DNA of 64,000 bases. Origin: Rachicladosporium sp. CCFEE 5018 (taxonomy: Eukaryota; Ascomycota; Dothideomycetes; Cladosporiales; Cladosporiaceae). The position numbers were made by a program, and so were the translations under genes. Below the pieces are notes generated by a model. It did no database searches and was not told the DNA's origin. It worked only from the letters and a program-made list of their open reading frames with translations. Below, piece after piece: positions 53,977 to 64,000 of the stretch. Position 1 is the stretch's first letter. Every line of letters begins with the position of its first letter. The DNA lies in NCBI GenBank assembly GCA_002077045.2, contig KZ111167.1:189304-253303 (forward strand), in the 5' to 3' direction.

Positions 53977-56067
53977 ATGGAGACACGATACGCCCTCCCA
54001 GATAGGGTCTCGCCATCACTCCAACTCCCCGCCCTTCCGAATCTCCTCGCATACGTAGTCGCCGCAGCTTTCGTCCTGTACCAAGTCGCAGTCAGCTACG
54101 AGCTCGCAATCCTCTCGCCTGTGGAGCTCGTCTGGAACGGTCTGGTGTACATTACTCCCACTCGTCTCCTTCTCGGCGCCGTGAAACGATCCGAACTGCG
54201 CCAGAAGAGCAGCACATGGTCCCAGACTCATGCCGCAAAGTCAGAGGCGATGAGAAGTCTGCTCGGCCTTGGTAGCGGAGCTCTGCTGCAGCAGCTACCA
54301 GCAGCCGGGAGCAACATAGTGCGCAGACTCAGCCTGGCGCCCAGCAAAGTCCAGTCGGATGCGCCGCCTGGACTAGGGAACTGGGACAACTCCTGCTATC
54401 AGAACTCCGTGCTACAGGGTCTGAGCGCAGTAGAAGCGCTGAAGCCATATTTGGCGACCATTGCTGGGGTCGACATGCAATCTACGGACAGCACAAGCGC
54501 GGCTTTGCAAGAGATAGTGGGGAAGCTGAATGGTGGCAGCCAAAATGGCAGGCACTTCTGGACACCAGCGAAGCTCAAGAGCATGAGCAGCTGGCAGCAG
54601 CAGGATGCGCAGGAATACTACAGTAAAATCGTGGACGAGCTGGAGAAGGAGGGCGTGAAGGCATTCAGCTCTTCACGAACGAAGGCCGGGCTCGAGGCAG
54701 TCACCGAAGACGGCGCTTCAAAGGGCGAGCAAACCACACACACAGGACCCATCAACCCTTTCGAAGGTCTCCTCGCCCAGCGCGTCTCCTGCACCCGCTG
54801 CAACGCTTCCGACGGCCTGTCAATGATCCCCTTCAACTGCCTCACAGTCCCGTTAGGCGCCGAGCCCAGCTACGACCTCTCCGATTGCCTTTCCGAATAT
54901 ACCGCGCTCGAAGAGATCACAGACGTGGACTGCACGAAATGCACACTTCTGAAAGCAAAAGCGGAGCTCTCGCGCCGACTTCCCCAGGCAGAGCCCTCTG
55001 CAGAACCCACATCGCCGGACATCAAAGCACTGCTTGACCTCCCATCCGCTCTCCGTGTAGCCATGGCCGAGCGCCTGGCAGCTATCAACGAAGCACTGGA
55101 CACCGACGACTTCAGCGACAAGACTCTGACGAAAACCTGCCAGATCTCCAAAGCGAATCGGGTGTCAAGCACGAAGACGCGACAAGCTGTCATCGGACGT
55201 CCACCGAAGGGGCTAGTCGTGCATGTGCAACGGAGTGTGTTTGACGAGATGACAGGCGCGCAGAGGAAGAATTATGCGGCGGTGAGGTATCCAGAGGTGT
55301 TGGATTTGGGGCCGTGGGTTGTGGGTTATGGGAAGGAAGATGGGACGGAAGGTGGGAGGGCTTTGAGCGATGCGAGTACATCGATGCTTGCAGGAGAAAG
55401 GAGGGAGGGGGGGTGCTTGTATCGGCTCAAGGCTGTGGTCACGCATTACGGCAGGCATGAGAATGGGCATTATATTGCTTACCGACAGCATCGAAGCGTA
55501 GCGCCAGATAGCGACGCCGACGACGCCACAGCCACTGAGACGCACGAAGTGGAAGATGATGAGGCGCCTTGGTGGCGACTAAGCGACGAAGATGTCTCGA
55601 CTGTCTCGAGAGACGACGTGCTGGGCCAAGGAGGCGTGTTCATGCTATTCTATGAGCGCATACCATCACCAGAGGGACGCGAAGAGATACTCCATCCGGT
55701 GCCTTCGATAGCAGATGAGAGTGCGAAGCCAATCGTTCTTGGTCAGTCGACGAGCGAAGTCGAATCTCTGGTACCAGAGGAGGCAGAGGACGCCACACCT
55801 TTGCCAGCCTCGCAAGACGACGGCCTGGCCCTTGCCACTTCTACGCCTTTACCTACCGACGAGCAGCAAGTGGGCGCAAGTCAAGACTACGATCACGACT
55901 GCTCCACAGGCGCCACAACAGAAGACGAATCCGAAGCCGATGTCGACGACGCTCCTACACTCGGCCCTGTCCAGCCCGTGCCACAGCTACGAACGCGCAC
56001 CGCGCGGATAGAGGAGCGGAAAGATGGAGGATTTGGCGCCAGGCAGAGGTTCGTGGAGGCTTCCTGA
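53977..56067 (+). CDS. Ubiquitin-specific protease, membrane-anchored (Ubp16/USP30-like), complete copy
   Basis: A single-exon 696-aa cysteine deubiquitinase. Residues 22-45 form a membrane segment (NLLAYVVAAAFVLYQVAVSYELAI), so the enzyme is probably tethered to an organelle membrane, as yeast Ubp16 is to the mitochondrial outer membrane. The Cys box is GLGNWDNSCYQNSVLQGL with the nucleophile at C140. WQQQDAQEYYSKIVDEL and a CxxC pair (SCTRC, with partner CTKC) follow. The His box is THYGRHENGHYIAYR with H498, and the domain closes with WWRLSDEDV and GGVFMLFYER. The Cys box has W-D-N-S where most USPs have N-x-G-N-T-C, a visible deviation. After the domain come about 140 acidic, disordered residues. 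Its 3' end is duplicated at 1-499. Confidence 0.9.
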   Translation: METRYALPDRVSPSLQLPALPNLLAYVVAAAFVLYQVAVSYELAILSPVELVWNGLVYITPTRLLLGAVKRSELRQKSSTWSQTHAAKSEAMRSLLGLGSGALLQQLPAAGSNIVRRLSLAPSKVQSDAPPGLGNWDNSCYQNSVLQGLSAVEALKPYLATIAGVDMQSTDSTSAALQEIVGKLNGGSQNGRHFWTPAKLKSMSSWQQQDAQEYYSKIVDELEKEGVKAFSSSRTKAGLEAVTEDGASKGEQTTHTGPINPFEGLLAQRVSCTRCNASDGLSMIPFNCLTVPLGAEPSYDLSDCLSEYTALEEITDVDCTKCTLLKAKAELSRRLPQAEPSAEPTSPDIKALLDLPSALRVAMAERLAAINEALDTDDFSDKTLTKTCQISKANRVSSTKTRQAVIGRPPKGLVVHVQRSVFDEMTGAQRKNYAAVRYPEVLDLGPWVVGYGKEDGTEGGRALSDASTSMLAGERREGGCLYRLKAVVTHYGRHENGHYIAYRQHRSVAPDSDADDATATETHEVEDDEAPWWRLSDEDVSTVSRDDVLGQGGVFMLFYERIPSPEGREEILHPVPSIADESAKPIVLGQSTSEVESLVPEEAEDATPLPASQDDGLALATSTPLPTDEQQVGASQDYDHDCSTGATTEDESEADVDDAPTLGPVQPVPQLRTRTARIEERKDGGFGARQRFVEAS

Positions 56068-56244
56068 GGGTACGGTTGGATGTGTAGGACGATAGCTGTA
56101 GGTAGTACGTGAAATGAAGTTATGCCGTCTGTGCAAACGTGCGTCTCTCACAGCAAGTGCGTGGCCGTCAAACGCACATGTAGCAGTACGCGTTGGTGAC
56201 TCTTGGTTAGTGAAGAGTGTTGATGACGGTTCATTCCATGGCGC

Positions 56245-56470
56245 GCGAGTGACAGAGAAAGCCGACCGCTCAGCGATTCAGCGTGTTGGAGAACGCTGGG
56301 ACATGCAGCACCACAACAGTGACTTGGTATGCAAGCTGTCGGAGAGACTATCATCTAGTCTGAGGTCTCTCCCAGCTGGCACTAACCGCGGGTCGTTATC
56401 GCAGTGTGGTGTACGCTGGCAGAGTCACTCGCGTCATCTCCTCGATTGGTGCGCTTCTTTTACCACTCGC
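56245..56470. mobile_element. MITE-like inverted-repeat element, instance 1 (copy 2)
   Basis: Same insertion site and ends as the element at 677-902 in copy 1. Confidence 0.6.
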
Positions 56471-59400
56471 GTGCATGAGTATCAGGGGTTCGAGAAGTAT
56501 TCTTACTCGCACCAGCAGACAGAACTTCGTGGTATCGTACACATCTGTTGTTCGGCTCTTCGCGCTTACGGTCTACGATATGCGGCCTTGTAGATCCCTC
56601 GTGGGGGACAGTCGGTGGCTCGAGTCATCAACGCTGTAGATAAGTTAGAGCTGAGGTCCACTACGAAGAGCAGGCTATATGGTCAGTCTTGTCATGCAAG
56701 AAGTGTGATGGGCAGCCGGAGCTCGGGATTCCCAGGCGATTGGGCCGGACACCATGATCATGGGCATGAAGTGCTCCACGGTCGGTAGTATCCCTAGCGG
56801 ATCGGCCGGTCTTTCACCGCCATTGTAAAAGCTTTCTGAACGCTGACGCCTTCGAAGGATACTCCGGTGGAACAGCCGTGAAAAGCAAATGTGATGGTGT
56901 GGAGTAATTCATCAGAGGAGCTACCAGCTTGCTGAAAGCGCAGGGTTTGAACGGTACGCTCGGCATCTCTTGCTTGCTTTGGTGAGGATCGGAGACGAGA
57001 TGCAAGTGAGAATGTAGAATACCAAGGGTCAATCGTGATGGATGTCTGAAGTGAGACGCAGTTGAGCAAATAGTGGCAGGCGATGTTCGGTGTAGCAAGC
57101 TGCGGCTCCAGAACCTCGTAGGGAAAGATCGGCCATGCATAAATCCTCACGCGAAGGTGACGCAAGTCGACTTTGCATGCGGACAGCCGCGGTCGTGAAG
57201 TCTGTCGGCTGTTCCGCTCTTTGATGCACATCGTGCGTAGAGGTGGTACGACTGGCGATGTGCCTCTCACAAAAGGAATGCAAGGCCTAGGCCTGCGTCA
57301 CGTGTGATGACTGCCGTGGAGTTCTCACCTTATAACTGCCTCACTCGCAGAGAAGTCTCAAGCCGAAGCTGCCAAGTCTATTTGTGAGTTTTGGTGATGA
57401 TTTCGCTTCGACAACGTGACAGAGTTTCAATTCGGGAAGGTACAAAGTATTGTGGAAGCCTAGAAGTTTCAGGAAGAAAGCATGGCAAGCGTGGGTCCTC
57501 TAGGGTGAGGTGGAGTGCAGCGGTCAGACAAGCTGATCGCCGGGTACGAAAAGGCATCCGGCCGAGATAGACCGCATTCATTTGGCATCAGCAAGGAAGC
57601 GGAGGTGCACGAGGTGGTGGCAGTCTTGATGCCGCCGTGCATTCGCCGATTGGTGGATTGTCACACAGAAGTCTCTGGAGAGCTTTGTGACTTTCTTCGT
57701 TCGGATGAGACATCGAATCGTGGTGCGATTCGACTTGAGGAGTATCGGACTTTGTTGCGAATGGTCACGCTTGCTGACTGCTGCGTGTGAGATGTCGTCA
57801 GCGTATCAGCGAGGCTGCAAACTTTGCAGGGGAGGCTATAGCGATATGCGAATCGAATGATGATAGTGGACGACGGGTGAGCTTGTTCGCATTCATGCTG
57901 CTGCTTGATTGACTCCGATGTGCGACCGTGGGTGGCGCGTTGGGGCGTGACGAGTCGTTCACAGCCGATAGATGAAGGGGTTGGGTGTAGTCGAAGTCAG
58001 GAAGATGCCGTGTACGCAAGCATTTCCTAGGAAAGCGCCTCCCACGCGACATCGTTTTGCTCGGCACCAAGGCACAAGTTCATCAACAAGCCCATCCAGC
58101 CGCCTCGGCCTTGCATACCTGCTCACTCACTTCGCGCGTGCTATCGCAGGCTGAACGCAAATACGGGTCGTGTCATGTAACGAAGAGCTCGTAACGGGTA
58201 CCTTACATTTAGCACATCACGGCAGAAGCAGCGATGTGTGGTGCGGCGATAGGCTTGCGAAGGAAGCGATACGCTGCAGCATGCCCCAGCACCCAGCGCG
58301 GCGATTTGCTACAAGGCCAGCCAGGGCCAGAAATGCGTGAGACAGCGCCCAGCGTTGACGCCACAATGTCATTACATGCTTTGCGACGCGTACGCCTTTC
58401 GCCCATCGAATTTTCGATCATACAGGCGAGCGCTAGCTGGTGGGACTGCGACGTTTGGCAGGATCTATTCCGGAGTCGGCCACGCTGGTGGCGTCTGATC
58501 TCATTGGCACGTCCGGCGCCGAGGGAATCGGGGTTAGCTGAGATCTACCGCGCGCAAACGCGGATAGTGCATGAAGCCCAAGGCGGTGACAATATGTGGG
58601 TATCAAACGTCTGTGGAGGTGACATGGTGAGACGCAGACGAACGCGCTTGTCGATGAGCAGATTGCTGATCGGCGGTCACGGAGGATGACCTTGATCAGG
58701 CCTGCGTGAGGACTCACGAGGTGCTGAGGTTAATGAATCAACGCTATGCCGTGTGTGTGGCAGCGGAGCGGCAAAGGACCACGAAAAAATTGATTGCATC
58801 GTGATTGATCAAACGATGAGACCAATTTCAGGGCATACGCATCCCGCATGTGAGAGGCGTAGCCAAGTGTCATTGACCATACTTGCTAGTGCTACACCAG
58901 CAACTCGCATAGCTCGGCTCATCGCAGCACGGCAGCGACGGAATGGGATGCGCTGGTCATCAAATTTTCGTATCATGGAACACATTCCTTGTTGCACTCC
59001 GCCCCGTCGGAGGCGTCGCCTGTGTGGTGTACCTTTTGCCAAGTCACACTCCTTCCCGATCGAACATGGTCTGTCCGCAGGTGCTCGCCCGCCTCCACTC
59101 TATATGCAGCGATTGTTAGGCTTCGTAATACTCGCAACCTCGCAACCGGCCGGGGCATGAGCCGCCTCTTTTGATGCAAAGCCATGACACGCACGCTATG
59201 GGATTGTTCTGCCAGGTGGTGGAGGAGGAGGGGTTTGACTTCTCGGATCGCCGTGATACGCTGTTGATGACTGCGCCAGCATTGTGTTTAGTGGTGATTG
59301 CTTCTCCTGACGCTGCAGCTCGGTGAATCGGTACACAGTCGGAGATATTAGCGTTGAGCTGTGAATATTCAGAATCTATTCGAAATACATGGCAGTGATA

Positions 59401-59849
59401 GAGTGTATTGCACTCGCATACGGCAAAGTCAGCCATCTCGGGCGTAGCGGAAAGGATCCAGAGCTCTGTCAGGAAGCGCCCCACGCAGGGAGAGATCCAG
59501 CCAGTACGAAGCGGCTTGTGCTGACTGCGAGAGTTCCAGCGCTGCCGACCAACCAGCGGGCGATCCTAAGCGAGACCCAAGCTTGTATTACCACGGCCAG
59601 ATCGCGGGCGCGCACCCCGCCGTGCAGCGGCAGGCATCACTCTGCACTGTGCTTCCTCCGTTTGGCTCGCACAGCTGCGAATGCTGCCGCTGGGAGGTGG
59701 CTGATCATCAGCGGGTACGCGCCAGCGACTCCGTTGGTCTCTTGCCCGCACACGATGCATTCTCATCAAACGCAGGCTAGCAGGGTGTTGGCTCCGAGGC
59801 GCGGCGTCTACATGACGGAGCACTTGTGATGCATGACTGTGCCTGACAC

Positions 59850-60066
59850 GCGAGTGACAAAAGAAGCGGGCCGCTCAGCAACTCACTAGAGACGATCAGG
59901 CTATCATATGCCATATTGCACGTTTAGATACGTACTTGAACTGTTAGTGAGATTGTGGTCGTCCCCGACAGCTCTCCTAGGCAGCGTTAGAAGCAATCTG
60001 CCATAGCGGTGCAGTCTATACTAGCAGGGGCAACCTCTGGAGTGGTCCGCTTCTTCTGTCATTCGC
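59850..60066. mobile_element. MITE-like inverted-repeat element, instance 2 (copy 2)
   Basis: Counterpart of 4298-4514. The flanking direct repeat is gtgcctgacac on the left and gtgcatgacac on the right, so one base has changed since duplication. Confidence 0.75.
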
Positions 60067-61078
60067 GTGCATGACACCGCGGTGCAGCTGGCGTCACGGA
60101 CTCGCGGTGCTGCAGCCACCGGCGTGCTAGGGGACCAACGCTATGCCCAGCATCACACAAAGTGGGCGGGTCGACTTTAAGCGGAGACGGCATCGTATGG
60201 ATCGCAATTCGTGGCATGTCTCTGCCCTCGTACCACGCCACGTCCGCCTTCAGTTTAGTGCCAATCAGCTCGGCGGGCGCACTGCCTTTTGCGCGCCCAG
60301 GACTTCTAGGTTTTCGCGCCTTTGATAGCCTTCCCTTGTAGCTTCTCTTACATCAGTCCTCATCTACCGACTTGGGATCGGCCGAGCCCTGCTATGGACG
60401 CGTGAAGCGATCATGATTCACCCGTATCATTTGCTCACTGCGGCGCAGGGGCAGGACCGCAGCCTGCTGAGGCCCGCTGCTTGGTGCATCCGTCACCGCG
60501 TCGTCGCTGGAAGGAGCATAACATCATTTATGTTGGCCTTGTGCTGCCATGGCTCCGGACGCCATCCATGATGAGCGCAGACCCGCTGCTCCATGACTGA
60601 CGACCGACCACTAGCCTCTGCGCCTGCTCCAAGCAGTGACAACCTTTACGTTTGCCCGCGCTGTCGTTGGCCTGATTGCACTAAGAAAGTACATGCTACC
60701 TTAACGGCGTGAACGAGACACTCGCTTCATCTCTCTGCCGCAGGTGTGTTGCCGACATCCTTGACTGGCATTCTCCAGCTGTACCTCACTTTGTCAAATG
60801 CCTCTACATACCGGTACGCGCTCCACTGCTCATGCTCTTGCTTGGGCTTTCTCTACTGGGGAAGTCGTTATCAACAAGCATTGCTCCTTCGTCCCGTTGC
60901 GAGACTCTCACCTATTACACTTCAACCCTAATCACGAGCCTAGCTTCACATCTCCAATAACGCGCAACGCACCTCGCTGCTGCCATCTTCACAGATCAAG
61001 GCTCACATGACACTTCGGATCCTCGTCGCCTCTTCTCTTCTCTTTCCTCCCTAACCGACTTGCTCGTCGTTGGCCTCC

Positions 61079-63021
61079 ATGTATACCCACGCTGCGATCC
61101 ACTTCACCGACCCCTTCGCTGCTCGACAACCCACCCACATTGCTACCTCTACTGGCTGCGGACGGCAACTGGCTGGACCAGGTTCAGAAGGCCGGCATCG
61201 CGACTTCAACCGAGCTCTCACCCCTCCACCCGATATGCATGGCACCTACCATGCGGACCCTGCTGCAATGCACCGCTATGAGGATGGTGCCTTCGTCAAC
61301 GATGGGCCAGCACGACACATCAGCTACAGAGCACCAGCTTCGACGTCCGCACCGTACGAGACTCTGAACGGCAGTGGCGGCTCCATTGGTGTGACAGCGG
61401 GTATTCGAAATCACACGCTGAGTCCGACACTGCAACCTCAATTCCCACGACAGCAGCATAAAAGCGCAGCGTATGATGGCCATGATCAGTCCCGGAGATC
61501 GTCCCAGAGCACGATAGCCACAGGCTTCCAGATCCCGAAGTCTGTAAATAGCAGCGGAGGGAGTCTTTCAGAGCTTGCCGCACAAGTGAGTCAGGCAGGC
61601 AGGTTGTGTTGTTGGGAGTATCACTAACTTTCGAGCAGATCACATGCCTCTTCTGGTTCGAGTCATCGGACTTGCTGCAACAGATCGAGAAGTCACCTGA
61701 TACGCTCATACCGACTCGAAAACTAGCAAAGGACGCAATACCGACAACTGGCTTCCGCAAATGGGTCACCACGATCCTCTCGACAACGTTAGTAGCGCAG
61801 AACGTTGTCCTCCTAGCTCTGCTGTTTATACACCGACTGAAGAAGCTCAATCCAGCGGTCAGAGGAAAGCCAGGGAGTGAATACCGCCTGTTGACAGTTG
61901 CTCTTATGCTGGGTAATAAGTTCTTGGATGATAATACATACACGAACAAGACGTGGGCGGAGGTGTCAGGCATCAACGTGGGAGAAGTGCATATCATGGA
62001 GGTGGAGTTCCTCAGCAACATGAAGTATTGGCTCTTGACGTCTGCAGAGGACTGGGCAGAGTGGCAGACGCTGCTGGGCAAGTATGCGTTGTACTTCGAC
62101 CGAGCCACGCACCCAGCGCAAATTCGACAGCAGCCTACGCCAATTCTTCCGCCTGCGTCCTCACTTTACCTACCGTTGGCACTGCCTTCACCACCAACGT
62201 CAAATCACGCCTCTCCACCGTTCGGGACGGACCTGATGCACCACAGCTTTCCCTACAACACAGCTGGAACTACCCCGGCACCTTCACCCTTACGGCCGGT
62301 GATAGGCACAGCATTGCCGAATCCACGAAAACGAAGCAGGGACGATCAGGGTACTGAGCCACCAATGAAAAGGGTTGCCGGTGGTTTGCCAGACTTGCTT
62401 TCAACATATCCGGCCCAGTCCATGCAAAACCCACGACTGACCCTGCCAAGCCTTGCAACCACGCCAAATGGCATGACCAATGGTCGTCTTGGCTTGCCTA
62501 CGCCTCAGAATCAGCAGCTACCTCCCCTCAACGTCCTAGCCAGAGCCATGGCTTTGGCACAGCAAGGTGCTCTGTCCCACTTGCATACGAATGCTGGTGC
62601 CATCGCACTCCCTCCCTTGGAATCCGCTCAACAGCACTCCTACTTTCAGCAACCCTCGAGACAGCAAAGTCCGTACCTTCGGTCAGCGGTAACGTCACCA
62701 ACAAGTGCAATGCCAGGATCAGCAGCAACCTTACATCCACCGACACAGGTTTCGCCATCGTACTACTTGCAGCAGCGGGACTCGCCGTATCGGCCAGTGC
62801 ACAACGTGTCTACCTTACTGTACCCGCCGCCTTCCTCGGCGCTGCAACATCGACCTCAAAGCATCGAGTTCAATCAGATGCGTTATCAGCCACTGAGCAA
62901 GTCGAATCAGCAGGATCAGACCGGTCACCTGCCTTATGTGGCGCAGAACGTCTGGCTGAACGGCAACACCCAGGAGGCGATGACACCTGTTCATCAGTGG
63001 CCGGGCTTCGTCAATCATTGA
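61079..63021 (+). CDS. CLG1/PCL-family cyclin, complete copy
   Basis: Exon 1 is 61079-61585, intron 61586-61638 (GTGAGT, ACTAAC, GAGCAG) and exon 2 61639-63021; the product is 629 aa. The cyclin box (about residues 170-325) includes ITCLFWFESSDLL, FRKWVTTILSTTLVAQNVVLLAL, EYRLLTVALMLGNKFLDDNTY, TNKTWAEVSGINVGEVHIMEVEFL and MKYWLLTSAEDW. Of these, NKFLDDNTYTNKTWAEVSG is characteristic of PCL-type cyclins, and the long low-complexity flanks point to the Clg1 branch. Such cyclins bind Pho85-like kinases in morphogenesis, autophagy and nutrient signalling. The C-terminal 300 residues are Pro/Gln/Ser rich with a basic patch (PRKRSRDDQ). Start ATG as in copy 1. Confidence 0.9.
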
Positions 63022-63480
63022 AGCCGTCAAGTAAATACAGATACTACCACCCGAACAGGCTTATGGCCTTCTGATCGCCACTATCGAGGGTTCACCGGAC
63101 TTCACGTCCGACAGAGTCTCGTTTCATTACCACTGCAGCGTTCAAGCGAACAGCGATTGATAGATTAGACACGGAGCAGGAAGGAATGCGGGCGCGCAGA
63201 GGCAGTTAGCTTCCCGCCAGGAGCAATCTCACAGGCGTTGCATACAGCGGACGCCGCCGTGCTGGCATGTGCGAGACTGGCATGGAAAGACAGGACAGAA
63301 AGTCGTGTACATAAATAACCAACAACTTTCAAGCCAACGGCCATCCGGTCGATTTCAATTCGGGCACTGAGGCGAGCAAGGTTCCTGTTTACATCTTCCT
63401 GACCCGCAGCTTGCGTTGAAACTATCATCCAGGTACTTATCTGAAGGATTCGCATGGAGCGGCACGGGCTGTGATACTGG

Positions 63481-63844
63481 CCAGATGCAGTAAATGGACG
63501 AAAGATCGCTAGCCTGAGGCAGCACTAGCCTTGGGCTTCGAAAGGTGCCTCACTCCAAGACTCCGCCTAGCTGGATGTTTGTATACTGCCTTTCACTGCA
63601 ATCACTCTTGCTCTATTGTTGGCTCCTCGCTGGCTTGCGGACACTTTGGACTGCTCCCATTTGGCTACTAATCCAGAGATAGTCAACGTCTAGGCTTTTC
63701 GATGCAGAGCCAAAACTCCGCGGACACGAAGCCATGCTAACAATTTGGATCACTGCCCCTCACTACCTAGCCCGCATGTTGGATGTCCACTGACATACGG
63801 GTGTTGATGAAGGATCATGTCTTGTGACGACAGAGGATTGTTGG
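63481..63844. other. 364-bp segment present only in duplication copy 2
   Basis: Absent from copy 1, where 7106 and 7107 join directly. The breakpoint has the short shared sequence tgg on both sides. It holds no ORF of note and no terminal inverted repeat I can support. A deletion in copy 1 or an insertion in copy 2 would both fit. Confidence 0.8.
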
Positions 63845-63996
63845 TCAAGGGGTGGAAGTCCAACGCACCGTCAGAACGGTTGGGGATCGAAGTCCTGCTG
63901 GCAATCTCGACCAGTGCACCTTGCTACCTTCTCTGGACATTAGCAGCCCATCGGCATGCGTTTGCCGTCTCGGTATCCTGTCTGATGCCTGATCAC

Positions 63997-64000
63997 GCGA
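63997..64000. mobile_element. First bases of MITE-like element, instance 3 (copy 2), cut by window end
   Basis: The sequence gatgcctgatcac followed by gcga aligns with the left edge of the element at 7259, so the element starts here and continues outside the window. Confidence 0.5.

Larger units (their letters stand above)
56068..61078. other. 5-kb interval with no recognisable gene (copy 2)
   Basis: Partner of 500-5526. It contains inverted-repeat elements at 56245-56470 and 59850-60066, and the probable cyclin promoter at its right end. Small indels relative to copy 1 occur near 59365 and 59488. Confidence 0.6.
55569..64000. repeat. Segmental duplication, copy 2 (right)
   Basis: The same-orientation partner of 1-7262. 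It contains the USP 3' end, the same gene-poor interval, the cyclin gene without a gap, and the same inverted-repeat elements. Compared with copy 1 it has an extra 364 bp at 63481-63844. Homology continues to the last base of the window. The left boundary cannot be set because copy 1 is cut at base 1; the duplication probably extends further left into the USP gene. Confidence 0.95.

Overview
The window looks like nuclear DNA of a filamentous ascomycete, most likely a Dothideomycete. Genes are separated by 0.2-2 kb and carry short introns (about 50-63 bp) with GTRNGT-type donors and CTNAC/CTGAY branch sites. The gene set is fungal: a GT15 mannosyltransferase, the sorting nexin Mvp1, Alb1, an Imp1-type protease, a Rogdi/Rav2 protein, HET-domain genes, a GPI-anchored serine-rich protein and an external NADH dehydrogenase. 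Two 100-N scaffold gaps (6365-6464 and 22547-22646) mark this as a draft assembly.

Layout: (1) 1-7486 is one copy of a large segmental duplication: the 3' end of a ubiquitin-specific protease gene, about 5 kb without a recognisable gene but with small inverted-repeat elements, and a CLG1/PCL-type cyclin gene broken by a gap. (2) 7.5-19 kb holds a small secreted Cys-containing protein, IBA57/CAF17, a short-chain dehydrogenase, exosome CSL4, an 796-aa conserved protein, an F-box-like protein, a DUF4112 protein and an Imp1-like protease. (3) 18.9-23.2 kb holds a large disordered protein with a conserved C-terminal domain and a sugar transporter, both cut by the second gap. (4) 23.2-36 kb looks accessory: a TauD fragment, an orphan ORF, two decayed HET genes, a GT15 mannosyltransferase, a zinc-finger-like protein and long stretches without genes. 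(5) 36.2-53.8 kb is mostly housekeeping: MVP1, a rhomboid protease, Rogdi/RAV2, several lineage-specific proteins, a GPI-anchored protein, NDE, an MFS anion transporter and ALB1. (6) 53.98-64.0 kb is the second copy of the duplication, with a complete ubiquitin protease and a complete cyclin gene.

The most notable feature is the pair of same-orientation duplicates about 55.57 kb apart. They differ by about 12% at the left edge, roughly 2-7% over most of the non-coding interval, and under 1% in cyclin exon 2. Both carry the same inverted-repeat elements, so those elements inserted before the duplication. The other main observations are two independently disabled HET genes, a 41-codon open reading frame directly after an in-frame stop in a hypothetical gene, and a spliced small secreted protein next to the repeat region. 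I found no operon-like or clearly novel multi-gene system; the genes are independently transcribed, several as divergent pairs with short shared promoters.
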